Shown: positions 9,154 to 17,890 of the stretch, one piece after another
Position numbering within the stretch: the first letter of the stretch is position 1
Layout of the letters: every line of letters begins with the position of its first letter
Source: Rhizobium sp. FY34
Lineage (GTDB): Bacteria; Pseudomonadota; Alphaproteobacteria; Rhizobiales; Rhizobiaceae
NCBI RefSeq assembly: GCF_005222845.1
Contig: NZ_STFZ01000006.1
Coordinates: 186,001 to 250,000, forward strand
Reading direction: 5' to 3'
DNA: 64,000 nt
Notes under the pieces: model-generated
The model's input: only the letters and a program-made list of their open reading frames with translations
The model's database searches: none
Told to the model about the DNA's origin: nothing
Made by a program: the position numbers and the translations under genes

Positions 9154-9178
9154 GGCTGGCCGCAGGGCCGGCCTTTTT
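9154..9178 (+). terminator. Rho-independent terminator after the IalB-family gene
   Basis: Stem GGCTGGCC (9154-9161) pairs with GGCCGGCC (9166-9173, one G-U pair) around a GCAG loop, followed by five T. Confidence 0.85.
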
Positions 9179-9294
9179 GCGTCTGAGGGTGACGTGCCGC
9201 CGATTTGGTGATAAAGGGCGCCACAACAGGCGGTCGATGTCTTGTACATCATGAACCGCAGACGCATTTCACACGACGAGATCATGGACTGCCC

Positions 9295-9310
9295 CGGCGC
9301 TTAGGCGCCG
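9295..9310 (+). repeat. GC-rich hairpin in the rlmN leader
   Basis: CGGCGC-TTAG-GCGCCG forms a perfect 6-base stem ending 27 bases before the likely rlmN start. It could affect translation or just be chance in GC-rich DNA. Confidence 0.3.
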
Positions 9311-9336
9311 TGATGCGCAGCCGTTCGAATGGGATC

Positions 9337-10584
9337 ATGAGCATGTCTGTTTCCGAAGCCATGGTATTGGCGGACACGGTGAAAAAACCTCTGGTGGCGC
9401 AGCCGGACCTGATATCGGGCAAGCCGACGCTGATTGGCCTGACGCGCGAGGAAATGGCTGCGGCGCTGCGCGAAAAGGGCGTGACGGATAAGCAGGTGCG
9501 CATGCGCGTCAGCCAGCTCTGGCATTGGCTTTATATTCGCGGCGTGTCCGATTTCGATGCCATGACCAATGTGGCCAAGGACATGCGCGAGATGCTGAAG
9601 ACGCATTTCACCATTGCGCGCCCGGAAGTCGTCGAAGAGCAGGTTTCCAATGACGGCACGCGCAAATGGCTGTTGCGGTTTCCGCCGCGCGGTGCCGGGC
9701 GGCCTGTCGAGGTCGAGACGGTCTATATTCCCGAAGACGGGCGCGGAACGCTGTGCATTTCCAGCCAGGTCGGCTGTTCGCTCACCTGTTCCTTCTGCCA
9801 CACGGGTACGCAGCGCCTGGTGCGCAACCTGACCGCTGAGGAAATCCTGTCGCAGTTGCTTCTGGCGCGCGACCGGCTGGGCGATTTTCCGGGCACGGAT
9901 ACACCGCCCGGCGCCTTTGTGCCGACCGGTGATCGCAAGGTCACCAATGTCGTGATGATGGGCATGGGCGAGCCGCTTTATAATTTCGAAAGCGTCAAGA
10001 ATGCCCTGCTGATTGCAACGGATGGTGACGGGCTGTCTCTGTCGAAGCGGCGCGTCACGCTTTCTACCTCCGGCGTCGTGCCGGAGATCTTCCGCACCGG
10101 CGACGAGATCGGCGTCATGCTGGCCATTTCCCTGCATGCGGTGCGCGACGAGCTGCGCGACATGCTGGTGCCGATCAACAAGAAATATCCGCTGAAGGAA
10201 TTGATCGAGGCCTGCCGCAATTATCCCGGCGTGTCGAATGCCCGTCGCATCACATTCGAATATGTGATGCTGAAGGACGTCAATGACAGCCTGGAAGATG
10301 CCAAGGAACTGATCAAGCTCTTGAAAGGCGTGCCGGCCAAGATCAACCTCATTCCCTTCAACCCGTGGCCGGGCACCAATTACCAGTGTTCGGACTGGGC
10401 AACGATCGAGAAGTTTGCCGATTTCATCAACCAGGCGGGCTATGCCTCGCCGATCCGCACCCCACGCGGTCGCGATATTCTGGCTGCCTGCGGCCAGCTG
10501 AAATCGGATTCCGAGCGCATGCGCAAGACCGAGCGCCTTGCCTTCGAGGCGATGATGATCGCCGGCCATGGCGAGGACGACTGA
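9337..10584 (+). CDS. rlmN: Dual-specificity RNA methyltransferase RlmN (23S rRNA A2503 C2-methyltransferase)
   Basis: A 415-residue radical-SAM enzyme. The iron-sulfur cluster motif CxxxCxxC is at Cys147, Cys151 and Cys154 ([12 protein letters not shown]). The two cysteines used to form and resolve the protein-RNA adduct appear as Cys140 (LCISSQ) and Cys385 (ILAACGQL). The central [11 protein letters not shown] block is diagnostic of RlmN. It methylates A2503 of 23S rRNA and A37 of some tRNAs. ATG at 9337 is used here; ATG at 9343, with GGGA eight bases upstream, is equally likely. The tenA gene starts six bases after its stop. Confidence 0.93.
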   Translation: MSMSVSEAMVLADTVKKPLVAQPDLISGKPTLIGLTREEMAAALREKGVTDKQVRMRVSQLWHWLYIRGVSDFDAMTNVAKDMREMLKTHFTIARPEVVEEQVSNDGTRKWLLRFPPRGAGRPVEVETVYIPEDGRGTLCISSQVGCSLTCSFCHTGTQRLVRNLTAEEILSQLLLARDRLGDFPGTDTPPGAFVPTGDRKVTNVVMMGMGEPLYNFESVKNALLIATDGDGLSLSKRRVTLSTSGVVPEIFRTGDEIGVMLAISLHAVRDELRDMLVPINKKYPLKELIEACRNYPGVSNARRITFEYVMLKDVNDSLEDAKELIKLLKGVPAKINLIPFNPWPGTNYQCSDWATIEKFADFINQAGYASPIRTPRGRDILAACGQLKSDSERMRKTERLAFEAMMIAGHGEDD

Positions 10585-10589
10585 TCGAC

Positions 10590-11252
10590 ATGGCCGCATC
10601 CTTCGAGATCCTGAAGCAGCAGAACGCGGCGGACTGGCAGGCCTATATCGAGCACCGTTTTGTCCGGGACCTGGCCACCGGCACGCTGCCGGAAGCGGCG
10701 TTCCAGCACTATCTCAAGCAGGATTACCTGTTCCTCATCCAGTTCGCGCGGGCTTGGGGTCTGGCCGTTTACAAAAGCCGCGACCTTTCGGAAATCCGCC
10801 AGGGTCTTGAAAGCCTGAAGGCGATTGTCGATGTCGAGCTTGGCCTTCACATCGGCTATTGTGCTCAATGGGGGATTTCGGAGGCGGATCTGGCCCAGCT
10901 TGCGGAATCGAAGGCGACGCTTGCCTATACGCGCTATGTGCTCGACGTCGGCATGAGCGGTGATCTTCTCGACCTGCATGTGGCGCTTGCGCCCTGCATC
11001 ATCGGCTATGGTGAAATCGCCAGCTGGATTCGGCAACAGCCATTCACTCTGCGTCAGGGTAATCCCTATGCGGATTGGATCGACATGTATGCCGGCGATG
11101 AATATCAGGCGTTGGTAAGCTCGGAACTGGACTGGTTGAACGCCAGACTGGCTGGGTTGGATGCCGGGCGGATGCAGCGTCTTTCGGTTGTCTTGCGTGA
11201 TGCAACGCGGCTCGAGGCCGATTTCTGGCAAATGGGTCTTGATCTGAGCTGA
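10590..11252 (+). CDS. tenA: TenA family aminopyrimidine aminohydrolase (thiaminase II)
   Basis: This 220-residue all-helical protein matches TenA: FVRDLATGTLP, HYLKQDYLFL with Asp45, and LAPCIIGYGEI with the catalytic Cys136; an acidic residue near 210 closes the pocket. TenA recovers the pyrimidine part of degraded thiamine by hydrolysing aminopyrimidines. No other thiamine gene is near. It follows rlmN by five bases and probably shares its transcript; it is convergent with the LysE gene two bases on. Confidence 0.88.
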   Translation: MAASFEILKQQNAADWQAYIEHRFVRDLATGTLPEAAFQHYLKQDYLFLIQFARAWGLAVYKSRDLSEIRQGLESLKAIVDVELGLHIGYCAQWGISEADLAQLAESKATLAYTRYVLDVGMSGDLLDLHVALAPCIIGYGEIASWIRQQPFTLRQGNPYADWIDMYAGDEYQALVSSELDWLNARLAGLDAGRMQRLSVVLRDATRLEADFWQMGLDLS

Positions 11253-11254
11253 GT

Positions 11255-11896
11255 TCAGCGCGCCTGTGTCATGAAGATTTTCACGGCAAAGATAGAAAAC
11301 ACGCCGGCAAATGTATAATCGATGCCGCGCAGGATCTTCGGATTGGCCTGTAGCCATTTGGCCAGCCGATCGGCCGCCAGGATGACGATGACGTTGACCG
11401 GGCTGCCAACGAAGATGAAGAAGAATCCGAGGAAAATCAGCTTCTGGGTGACGTTTGGATCTTCCGCCGTGACAAATTGCGGCAGGAAAGTCATGAAGAA
11501 GATGATGACCTTAGGGTTGAGTAGGTTCACCCAGAGCCCCATCGAGACATTGCTCCAGGCCGATACCTGCGGCCCGTCCACCGCTTCCACCCGCAGATTG
11601 GAGCCGTAGCGCACGGCCTGGACGGCAAGCCACAGAAGATAGGCCGCACCTCCGGTTTTCAGCAGGAAAAATGCGGTCGGCGAGGCGGTGATCAGCGCCG
11701 ATACGCCAAAGGCGACCAGCAGGGTGTGGGTCATGATGCCGGTTGTGGTGCCGATGACAACGTAAAGCGCACGCTTGCTGCCTTGCGACAGGGCCCGGCT
11801 GATCGACAGAGTCATGTCTGGCCCAGGCGTTATGGCCAGGAGCAGGCACATGCCGGTAAAGGTGACAAGAGTGGGCAGGCTCGGCAGGAAATCCAT
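11255..11896 (-). CDS. LysE/RhtB family amino acid exporter
   Basis: The 213-residue protein has six hydrophobic segments and the family signature ITPGPDM near residues 22-28, followed by GSKRAL and later NLLNPKVIIFF. LysE/RhtB proteins pump amino acids or related compounds out of the cell; the substrate cannot be told. It lies 84 bases downstream of the 265-residue protein on the same strand and might share its transcript. A second, different LysE-type gene is at 52142. Confidence 0.87.
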   Translation of the reverse strand: MDFLPSLPTLVTFTGMCLLLAITPGPDMTLSISRALSQGSKRALYVVIGTTTGIMTHTLLVAFGVSALITASPTAFFLLKTGGAAYLLWLAVQAVRYGSNLRVEAVDGPQVSAWSNVSMGLWVNLLNPKVIIFFMTFLPQFVTAEDPNVTQKLIFLGFFFIFVGSPVNVIVILAADRLAKWLQANPKILRGIDYTFAGVFSIFAVKIFMTQAR

Positions 11897-11980
11897 GGAA
11901 GGCCTCGGGGCGCGCGCAATGATGCAATCCCCGAAGCTCTATATGGTCTTTGGCTGCGCTGCCAGTCTTGGTGTGAGCGC

Positions 11981-12778
11981 TTAGCGTTCGACGTTCGGAT
12001 CGACGAGATTGACCTTCTCGCCGGGTTCGATGCCGAAGAGCTTTCGGAAATCGTCCGGGCCCAGAAGGGCTGCCGCCTGGTCGATCAGGTGCTGATTGCG
12101 GGCATTCAGATAGTCAGGCTCCGGCGGCAGGAAGCCCGGCGTCCTCTGCATGGAGAAAGCCTGGACCTGCCCACGCAGGTTCATGAGCTTGCTGAGAACC
12201 TCTGGCTTGTCACCCAGTGCCTCTCTGGCCTGTTGTTCGAAATCGTCCGGCAGATCAGCCATTGCTTCTGCTCCTCTCGCGACGGACATCAGTTGTTTGA
12301 CGCCGGTGCATGCGGCGATCTTCTGCTGCCACGCGGCGTGTTGCAAGCCATAGGTGCCATAAATGAACGAGGATAGAGCGTAACCACGTGCTGCCTTGAC
12401 AGTCAGCGGTGCAATGCCCGGTCCGCCGGTGGCATAGAGCACCTGGTTTGCCAGTTGGTGGCAGACCCCATCGACGCCATAGGTGAAGATCGTGCCCTGC
12501 GCCGGAGGGTTGCCATTGGATGGCTGGTTTGCTTCCACCAGGCAGGATGCGAGACTGCCATTGCCCGCTTGGCTACCGATGAAACCATCCGGATGGGTTG
12601 GTGCGCCGCCCTTCGGATGAAACGATCCCCAGCAAAACCAGTTCGATTGGCCAGCCTGTATCACCGCCGCAATATCCGGATAGGGATTGATGCGGTTGTC
12701 ATAGCTTGTCACCCATGTGTGATCGACGGGTGACCCGCTGATATAGGCAGGGACCACCCAGGCATAGAATTTTGACAT
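11981..12778 (-). CDS. Uncharacterised protein with His...Cys pattern, possible permuted papain-like hydrolase
   Basis: I do not recognise this 265-residue protein with certainty. It has no signal peptide or membrane segment. The N-terminal half contains VDHTWVTSYDNR (His20), several His/Cys residues (Cys49, His54, His62, Cys79), a strand GTIFTYG and then DGVCHQLANQVL (Cys106 at the head of a helix). His before Cys, with Cys starting a helix, is the order seen in circularly permuted NlpC/P60 and LRAT-like enzymes, so a peptidase, amidase or acyltransferase activity is possible (inference). The C-terminal 100 residues are helical and acidic. No partner gene is evident; SDR and LysE genes flank it on the same strand. 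Confidence 0.6.
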   Translation of the reverse strand: MSKFYAWVVPAYISGSPVDHTWVTSYDNRINPYPDIAAVIQAGQSNWFCWGSFHPKGGAPTHPDGFIGSQAGNGSLASCLVEANQPSNGNPPAQGTIFTYGVDGVCHQLANQVLYATGGPGIAPLTVKAARGYALSSFIYGTYGLQHAAWQQKIAACTGVKQLMSVARGAEAMADLPDDFEQQAREALGDKPEVLSKLMNLRGQVQAFSMQRTPGFLPPEPDYLNARNQHLIDQAAALLGPDDFRKLFGIEPGEKVNLVDPNVER

Positions 12779-12836
12779 CTCAGCTCCTCCTGATTGTAAT
12801 GTCGGTTATACAACCATCGGGGGATAAGTCAATATT

Positions 12837-13691
12837 CTACGTCTTAAGGTAACTCGTAAATGCGGCTGCATAGTCCTTGTGCCAGCGTGACAGCGGCGGG
12901 CGGTTTTCGATAATATCGCCTGCTGCCCAGGCGATACGCTTTTCATCCAGTGCCCGGTCCACGTCATTGTCGGGGCAGAGAATGTAGAAATCGCCGCGCA
13001 CGATGCTTTCCAGCATGAAATCCACTGTCTGCTCCGCGGTCCAGGCCGCCGCCGGCTTTTCGCTGCGCCCGTTTGCCGTCAGTCCCGTATAGACGAAACC
13101 GGGGATGAGCAGATGGGCAGAAACCATGCAGCCTTCCGTATTGCGCAACTCATGTTCTAGCGCCTCGGTGAAGGCCTTTACGCCGGCCTTGGAGACATTA
13201 TAGGCCGGGTCTCCCGGCGGCGTGGTAATGCCCTGCTTGGAACCGGTATTGATGATCAGTGCTGCATCCCTGTGCGCCACCATGCCGGGGCCGAAAATCC
13301 GGCTGCCATTGACGACGCCCATCAGATTGACGGCCAGCGCGTTTTCCCAATTGGCCTGCGGGCCAAACAGCGCGCTGCCGGGCTGGATGCCGGCATTGTT
13401 CATCAGCACATGAACACGGCCGAAGCGCTGGATGACGGCGCGCTCCAGCGCTTCCAGCTCGTCCGGCCTGGAGACATCGGTGCCGATGGCCACCACATCC
13501 GTCTCGCCGTTTTCGGAAAGAGCGGCAACTGAGATGGCCGCCTCTGCCAGTCTGTCGCCCTCCAGATCGGCGAGCACCACGCAGAGACCCATGCGGGCAA
13601 AGGCCTTGGCCGCAGCAAGACCAATCCCGGATGCTGCGCCGGTGACGACGGCGACATGGCCCTTTGCGAGGGCTGGGTGCTGGATTGTCAT
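12837..13691 (-). CDS. Short-chain dehydrogenase/reductase (SDR)
   Basis: A 284-residue classical SDR: nucleotide motif TGAASGIG at 17-24, NNAG at 98-101, Ser151 in INTGSKQG, and the YxxxK pair Tyr164/Lys168. Asp41 after the second strand (VVLADLEG) suggests NAD rather than NADP. The C-terminus is longer than in minimal SDRs and includes FYILCPDND. Substrate not predictable. It is divergent from the ParD gene, 98 bases away. Confidence 0.87.
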   Translation of the reverse strand: MTIQHPALAKGHVAVVTGAASGIGLAAAKAFARMGLCVVLADLEGDRLAEAAISVAALSENGETDVVAIGTDVSRPDELEALERAVIQRFGRVHVLMNNAGIQPGSALFGPQANWENALAVNLMGVVNGSRIFGPGMVAHRDAALIINTGSKQGITTPPGDPAYNVSKAGVKAFTEALEHELRNTEGCMVSAHLLIPGFVYTGLTANGRSEKPAAAWTAEQTVDFMLESIVRGDFYILCPDNDVDRALDEKRIAWAAGDIIENRPPLSRWHKDYAAAFTSYLKT

Positions 13692-13789
13692 GGGGCGGCT
13701 CCGTGCTTGTCCTGGTTCTCACTCTTGCCGGATATGGTATCCTTGCGACCTATCGTCAACATGACGGGCTTGCGGCCAAAGGATCGGGC

Positions 13790-14038
13790 ATGGGCAGGAT
13801 GGCAACGATTACTGTTGAAGACGCGCTTGCGGAATTCATCGATCACAAGGTCAGTGCCGGAGACTATGCCTCGGAATCCGAGGTTATCCAGGCCGCACTC
13901 GAATTGCTGCGCGACCAGGATGATGGCTTGCTGGCCATCCGGGCGGCCATCGACGAGGGGGAAGCATCGGGCGAGCCCGAGCCTTTTGACTTCGACGCCT
14001 TCATTCAAGACATGCGCCGTCGCTATCCTGCCGGCTGA
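13790..14038 (+). CDS. parD: ParD/CopG-type antitoxin, without an intact toxin gene
   Basis: This 82-residue protein has a ribbon-helix-helix N-terminus (MATITVEDALAEFIDHKV, then GDYASESEVIQAALELLRDQ) and an acidic tail (EGEASGEPEPFDFDAFIQDM), as in ParD antitoxins, which bind DNA with the first part and the ParE toxin with the second. ATG at 13790 has AAAGGA before it; ATG at 13799 is possible. A parE gene would be expected to overlap its stop, but only a fragment of one is found. It may now act as a lone regulator or neutralise toxins from other loci. Confidence 0.8.
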   Translation: MGRMATITVEDALAEFIDHKVSAGDYASESEVIQAALELLRDQDDGLLAIRAAIDEGEASGEPEPFDFDAFIQDMRRRYPAG

Positions 14039-14105
14039 AGCCCGCCAGAGGATTGTTCACTTCCGCATCCTCCACCAGCGCATGAACATCGGTCGGCATC
14101 TCTGA
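14037..14105 (+). pseudogene. Remnant of a ParE toxin C-terminus
   Basis: Directly after parD, in another frame, codons from about 14037 to the TGA at 14103-14105 read [20 protein letters not shown]. The piece [12 protein letters not shown] closely resembles the end of ParE toxins (RILH-RMD-RHL). The other 70 or so residues of ParE, including its start, are missing, so most of the gene appears to have been deleted. Identification rests on this one short motif. Confidence 0.55.
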
Positions 14106-14220
14106 TGGCTTCGCGCCGTCGCTGCCCTTGCGCCACGCGGTAAACTCGCTAAAAGTGCCGCCATTCATCAAGATATCCGGCGGGTTTCGCGATCCGCCCC
14201 TCCAGACGGAACTCATCGAC

Positions 14221-15444
14221 ATGGCACTCCCCAAAGACGTGAAGAAAGTCGTTCTCGCCTATTCCGGCGGTCTCGACACCTCGATCATCCTGAAATGGCT
14301 CCAGACCGAACTTGGCGCCGAAGTCGTCACCTTCACCGCCGATCTCGGCCAGGGCGAAGAGCTTGAGCCGGCGCGCAAGAAGGCCGAGATGATGGGGATC
14401 AAGGAGATCTTCATCGAGGATGTTCGCGAAGAATTCGTGCGCGATTTCGTCTTCCCGATGTTCCGCGCCAATGCCGTTTATGAAGGCGTCTATCTGCTGG
14501 GCACCTCGATTGCCCGCCCGCTGATTTCCAAGCATCTGATCGAGATTGCCAAGCGGACCGGCGCCGATGCCATCGCCCATGGTGCGACCGGCAAGGGCAA
14601 TGACCAGGTTCGCTTCGAGCTTTCCGCCTATGCGCTGAACCCGGATATCAAGATCATCGCGCCCTGGCGCGACTGGGCCTTCAAGAGCCGCACCGATCTC
14701 CTGAAGTTTGCCGAAGAGCACCAGATCCCGGTTGCCAAGGACAAACAAGGCGAAGCACCCTTCTCGGTCGATGCAAACCTTTTGCATTCCTCGTCTGAAG
14801 GCAAGGTTCTGGAAGATCCCTCGGTTGAAGCCCCCGAATATGTGCATATGCGCACCATTTCGCCGGAAGCTGCGCCCGACAAGGCAACCGTGATCACGGT
14901 GGGCTTTGAAAAGGGCGATGCGGTTTCGATCAACGGTGTTCGCATGAGCCCGGCCACGCTTCTCGCCGAGCTGAACAATTATGGCCGTGACAACGGTATC
15001 GGCCGTCTGGATCTCGTGGAAAACCGCTTTGTCGGCATGAAGTCGCGCGGCGTCTATGAAACCCCCGGCGGCACGATCCTGCTTTCTGCGCATCGCGCCA
15101 TCGAGAGCATCACGCTCGACCGAGGTGCTGCCCATCTCAAGGATGAGCTGATGCCGCGTTATGCGGAGCTTATCTATTACGGCTTCTGGTTCTCGCCGGA
15201 GCGTGAAATGCTGCAGGCCATGATCGACAAGAGCCAGGAGCATGTGGAAGGCGAAGTGACGCTGAAGCTCTACAAGGGCAATGTCATGGTCATCGGTCGC
15301 TCGTCGCCGAAATCGCTCTATTCCGACCAGCTCGTCACCTTCGAGGATGACCAGGGTGCCTATGACCAGAAGGATGCCGCCGGCTTCATCAAGCTGAATG
15401 CCCTTCGCCTGCGCACGCTCGCAAAGCGCAATCTCGGCCGGTAA
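14221..15444 (+). CDS. argG: Argininosuccinate synthase
   Basis: This 407-residue enzyme joins citrulline and aspartate with ATP to give argininosuccinate, the next-to-last step of arginine synthesis. It shows the N-type ATP pyrophosphatase loop AYSGGLDTS at the start, the block [13 protein letters not shown] and the C-terminal part [14 protein letters not shown]. The frame is open 93 bases upstream, but ATG at 14221 ([17 protein letters not shown]) is the family start. It stands alone and is closed by a terminator that it shares with the convergent transporter gene. Confidence 0.96.
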   Translation: MALPKDVKKVVLAYSGGLDTSIILKWLQTELGAEVVTFTADLGQGEELEPARKKAEMMGIKEIFIEDVREEFVRDFVFPMFRANAVYEGVYLLGTSIARPLISKHLIEIAKRTGADAIAHGATGKGNDQVRFELSAYALNPDIKIIAPWRDWAFKSRTDLLKFAEEHQIPVAKDKQGEAPFSVDANLLHSSSEGKVLEDPSVEAPEYVHMRTISPEAAPDKATVITVGFEKGDAVSINGVRMSPATLLAELNNYGRDNGIGRLDLVENRFVGMKSRGVYETPGGTILLSAHRAIESITLDRGAAHLKDELMPRYAELIYYGFWFSPEREMLQAMIDKSQEHVEGEVTLKLYKGNVMVIGRSSPKSLYSDQLVTFEDDQGAYDQKDAAGFIKLNALRLRTLAKRNLGR

Positions 15445-15464
15445 TCGATCGCAGAGTGATCAAG

Positions 15465-15498
15465 AGGCCCGCGTCCCGAAAGGGAAGCGGGCCTTTTT
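15465..15498 (+). terminator. Terminator after argG
   Basis: AGGCCCGC (15465-15472) pairs with GCGGGCCT (15487-15494) around a 14-base loop and is followed by T residues. It sits between two convergent genes. Confidence 0.85.
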
Positions 15499-16706
15499 CA
15501 TGTCCGCCGGATGAGAACGCGCAGCCAGATGAAGCCGGCCACCGCGCAGAGCTGCATGGCGGGAATGATGATGCCGAAGGCCGTGAGCGGGTCTCCCACC
15601 CAAGCGGCCGCGATCCCGGCTAGAAAGCCGGCCGACATCTGCAAAAATCCGGTCAGTGCCGAGGCCGATCCGGCAATATGGGCAAAGGGCGCCATGCTGA
15701 CCGTCAGCACATAGGGTGTCAGGAAGGCAAGGCCGAAGGTGCAGATGGCAACCGGCGCCATGACCGACAGGAAGAAGGGCGGCACGAAGGCAATCGACAG
15801 GGCCATGATGGTGGCGCCGATGCCACAGAGGGTGACGCCGAAAGCTGCAGAGCGCGCGCCGCCAAGCCGCGGGGCAACAAGTTTCAGGGCAAGTGAGCCC
15901 AGAAGATAAAAGCCCGATTGCATCAGCATGCCGACGCCAAACTGTGTCGGCGTCAGGCTCACGCGGTTGATCAGCACGAAGGGCAGCATGGTGGATTGCG
16001 CGTAAAGTGCGCCGACAGTGCCGCTCAGTACCAGCGATGCGGTCAGAAACTGCAGATTGCTGCCGACCTCCAGATAGCTGCGCGCCAGCCGCAGCGGATG
16101 CAGCCGGCCCAGATCCGGCACCACGGTTTCCCGCAGGAGGAAAATCGTGCAGAGCCCGGCCAGAAGGCCGAAGCCGATCATCAGCAGAAACACGGCATGC
16201 CAGCTGAAGGCGGCCAGCGTCAGGCCGCCGAGCGTTGGGCCAAGGCCCGGTCCAACGGCCAGAAAAATGCCGATCATATTGAGGATCCGGGCCGCATGCG
16301 CGCCGGTATAGAGATCGCGCACAATGGCGCGTCCGACGACCACGCCGACGGAGGCGCCGATGCCCTGGATCAGGCGGGCAGCCAGCATGAACTCCACGCT
16401 GGGTGCAAAGGCTGCCAGCAGCGAGCCGACGAGATAGATAGTAAGGAAGATCAGCGTCGCGGCCTTGCGGCCCAGCGCATCCGAGAGTGGCCCCGCCACC
16501 AGCTGTGCCAGCGCAAAGCCGCCGAAGAACACCGAAAGACTGAGCTTGATGGCGGCTTCCGTCGTGCCAAAGGCCGTGACAAGCTGCGGCATGGCGGGCG
16601 TATAGACGGCCATGGAAATAGGCCCGAGCGTTGTTAGAAGCGCGCCGAGAAATGTCGTGCGCCGCTCGCTCATGCGTGGCCGCTCGGAAGGGTTGGTCTG
16701 TGTCAC
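15498..16706 (-). CDS. Bcr/CflA family drug efflux transporter (MFS)
   Basis: The 402-residue protein has twelve hydrophobic segments, the MFS loop motif GPLSDALGRK near residue 75, and the Bcr-type stretch YTPAMPQL in the first helix pair and RAIVRDLYTG in the fourth. Such proteins export chloramphenicol, bicyclomycin and similar drugs by proton antiport. The GTG start at 16706 overlaps the marR stop by four bases (GTGA); ATG at 16673 would be a shorter alternative. Its link with a MarR gene suggests that its expression responds to a small molecule. Confidence 0.87.
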   Translation of the reverse strand: MTQTNPSERPRMSERRTTFLGALLTTLGPISMAVYTPAMPQLVTAFGTTEAAIKLSLSVFFGGFALAQLVAGPLSDALGRKAATLIFLTIYLVGSLLAAFAPSVEFMLAARLIQGIGASVGVVVGRAIVRDLYTGAHAARILNMIGIFLAVGPGLGPTLGGLTLAAFSWHAVFLLMIGFGLLAGLCTIFLLRETVVPDLGRLHPLRLARSYLEVGSNLQFLTASLVLSGTVGALYAQSTMLPFVLINRVSLTPTQFGVGMLMQSGFYLLGSLALKLVAPRLGGARSAAFGVTLCGIGATIMALSIAFVPPFFLSVMAPVAICTFGLAFLTPYVLTVSMAPFAHIAGSASALTGFLQMSAGFLAGIAAAWVGDPLTAFGIIIPAMQLCAVAGFIWLRVLIRRT

Positions 16707-17176
16707 GAATTGTCTGTCTGTTCGCTGGCAGGCGCGGCATCCGCCTGGAGATTGGCGGAAAGTGTCGTGAGCGCATGTCGCAGGCCTTCGACGTCCTCCG
16801 GTGCAAGTCCCATCATAGCCGTGGCAAGCACGGCGTTGATTTCGGTCTTGAGCGCTTCGATCATCGGTTCGCTTGCGGGGGTCAGCGTCACACGCTTGGC
16901 GCGCCGATCATTGGGGTCCGGCTGGCGTGAGATGAGATCCATGCCCTGCAGCTTGTCGAGAAAGGAGCAGACGGTCATCGGCTCTATGCCCATGCGTGCG
17001 GCAAGTTCAAGTTGGCGACAGTCTTTCAGCGCATGGATATTGAGAAGCGTGCGTGCCTCGCCGGGCGTAATGCCAAGCCCTGCACCTGCAATACGCCGCT
17101 CGAACGCGCTGCGCATCAGGCGCGCGCCATCCGTCAGCAGAAACCCTAGAATATGGATGTCAGATGCAGTGCCCAT
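16703..17176 (-). CDS. MarR family transcriptional regulator
   Basis: This 157-residue protein has the MarR winged helix: LGITPGEARTLLNIHAL, then LELAARMGIEPMTVCSFLDKLQGMDLI as the recognition helix, and the wing with DPNDRRAKRVTLT. It overlaps the efflux gene by four bases, so it very probably represses its own operon until a ligand binds. Two inverted repeats lie in the 60 bases before the start and are candidate operators. Confidence 0.88.
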   Translation of the reverse strand: MGTASDIHILGFLLTDGARLMRSAFERRIAGAGLGITPGEARTLLNIHALKDCRQLELAARMGIEPMTVCSFLDKLQGMDLISRQPDPNDRRAKRVTLTPASEPMIEALKTEINAVLATAMMGLAPEDVEGLRHALTTLSANLQADAAPASEQTDNS

Positions 17177-17193
17177 GCGTGTCCGCCGGTTGT

Positions 17194-17234
17194 TAAGGCA
17201 CCCTTACTATTTTTTGGGAGAGAGGCAACTGCCT
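17194..17234. promoter_or_regulatory. Candidate MarR operator: two inverted repeats
   Basis: TAAGG-CAC-CCTTA (17194-17206) and AGGCA-AC-TGCCT (17223-17234) lie 18-58 bases upstream of the marR start, with AT-rich sequence between them. On the minus strand TTGCCT and TAAGGG-like boxes overlap the repeats. Binding by the MarR protein is an inference. Confidence 0.35.
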
Positions 17235-17296
17235 AAAATGCCAGTGCGGCGCGATAAATCATCGGCAGCACCCTGGTCTCGGTGATTGCGAGGGCG

Positions 17297-17782
17297 TCAG
17301 GCGTTGAGGAAGCCCAGAACGGAATTCAGCGTGCTGGCTTTGTCTTCGTCGCCCAGTGCTGCGGCAAGGTCCCGCTGTTCGCGGTAATATTCCTCGAAAT
17401 TGAATTCGGTATCATCGGTCACGGTCGAAAGATCCAGCACTTGACCGGTTGAATCGACGGCTTCCATCGGCAATTCCTGCGCCAGCGCGATATAGACATC
17501 TTGCTCGATCTTGCCGGTGACATATTTCTGAAGTGCAACTTCGCGAAGTAGGCGCGGGGATATGGCGGAATAATCCAGTTCCGGCACGGCAGCATCAGGC
17601 ACTTCGAAAACCGCACGGGTTTCAGAAGGCAGGACAAACTTCTGCTTTTCTGTTCTGGCCGTTTGCGCATGCTCCTGTGGGAGCTGGCTGCCGGACCAGT
17701 GTAGGGAAGTGATTTCCACCGGACTATATCCATATTCATCGGATATGGTTGTGGGTGTAGTCACAGGTTGCAAAACCGTCAA
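17297..17782 (-). CDS. Hypothetical protein of 161 residues
   Basis: Not recognised. The first 50 residues are rich in Thr, Pro and Ser and look disordered; residues 70-161 are mostly helical and acidic, with blocks AISPRLLREVALQKYV, GKIEQDVYIALAQELPM and NFEEYYREQRDLAAALG. No signal peptide, membrane helix or cysteine is seen. Codon use is like that of neighbours, and the frame is kept over the whole length, which supports a real gene. It is divergent from the M3 peptidase with 108 bases between, in AT-rich promoter-like DNA. Confidence 0.6.
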   Translation of the reverse strand: MTVLQPVTTPTTISDEYGYSPVEITSLHWSGSQLPQEHAQTARTEKQKFVLPSETRAVFEVPDAAVPELDYSAISPRLLREVALQKYVTGKIEQDVYIALAQELPMEAVDSTGQVLDLSTVTDDTEFNFEEYYREQRDLAAALGDEDKASTLNSVLGFLNA

Positions 17783-17890
17783 TTGCTAATATTGAGTTAA
17801 CATTTCTTATAGGCCTGTAAGTTGCATTCCCTTTCCAGATTTGCCGTTTTCGCTCATACACATCGCATCAGCTTGCAGAGGATGACACCT

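Noticed and set aside
14001-14168. Short minus-strand frame opposite the ParE remnant and argG leader
   Set aside because: No ribosome site, and the plus strand explains the region better through the ParE motif.
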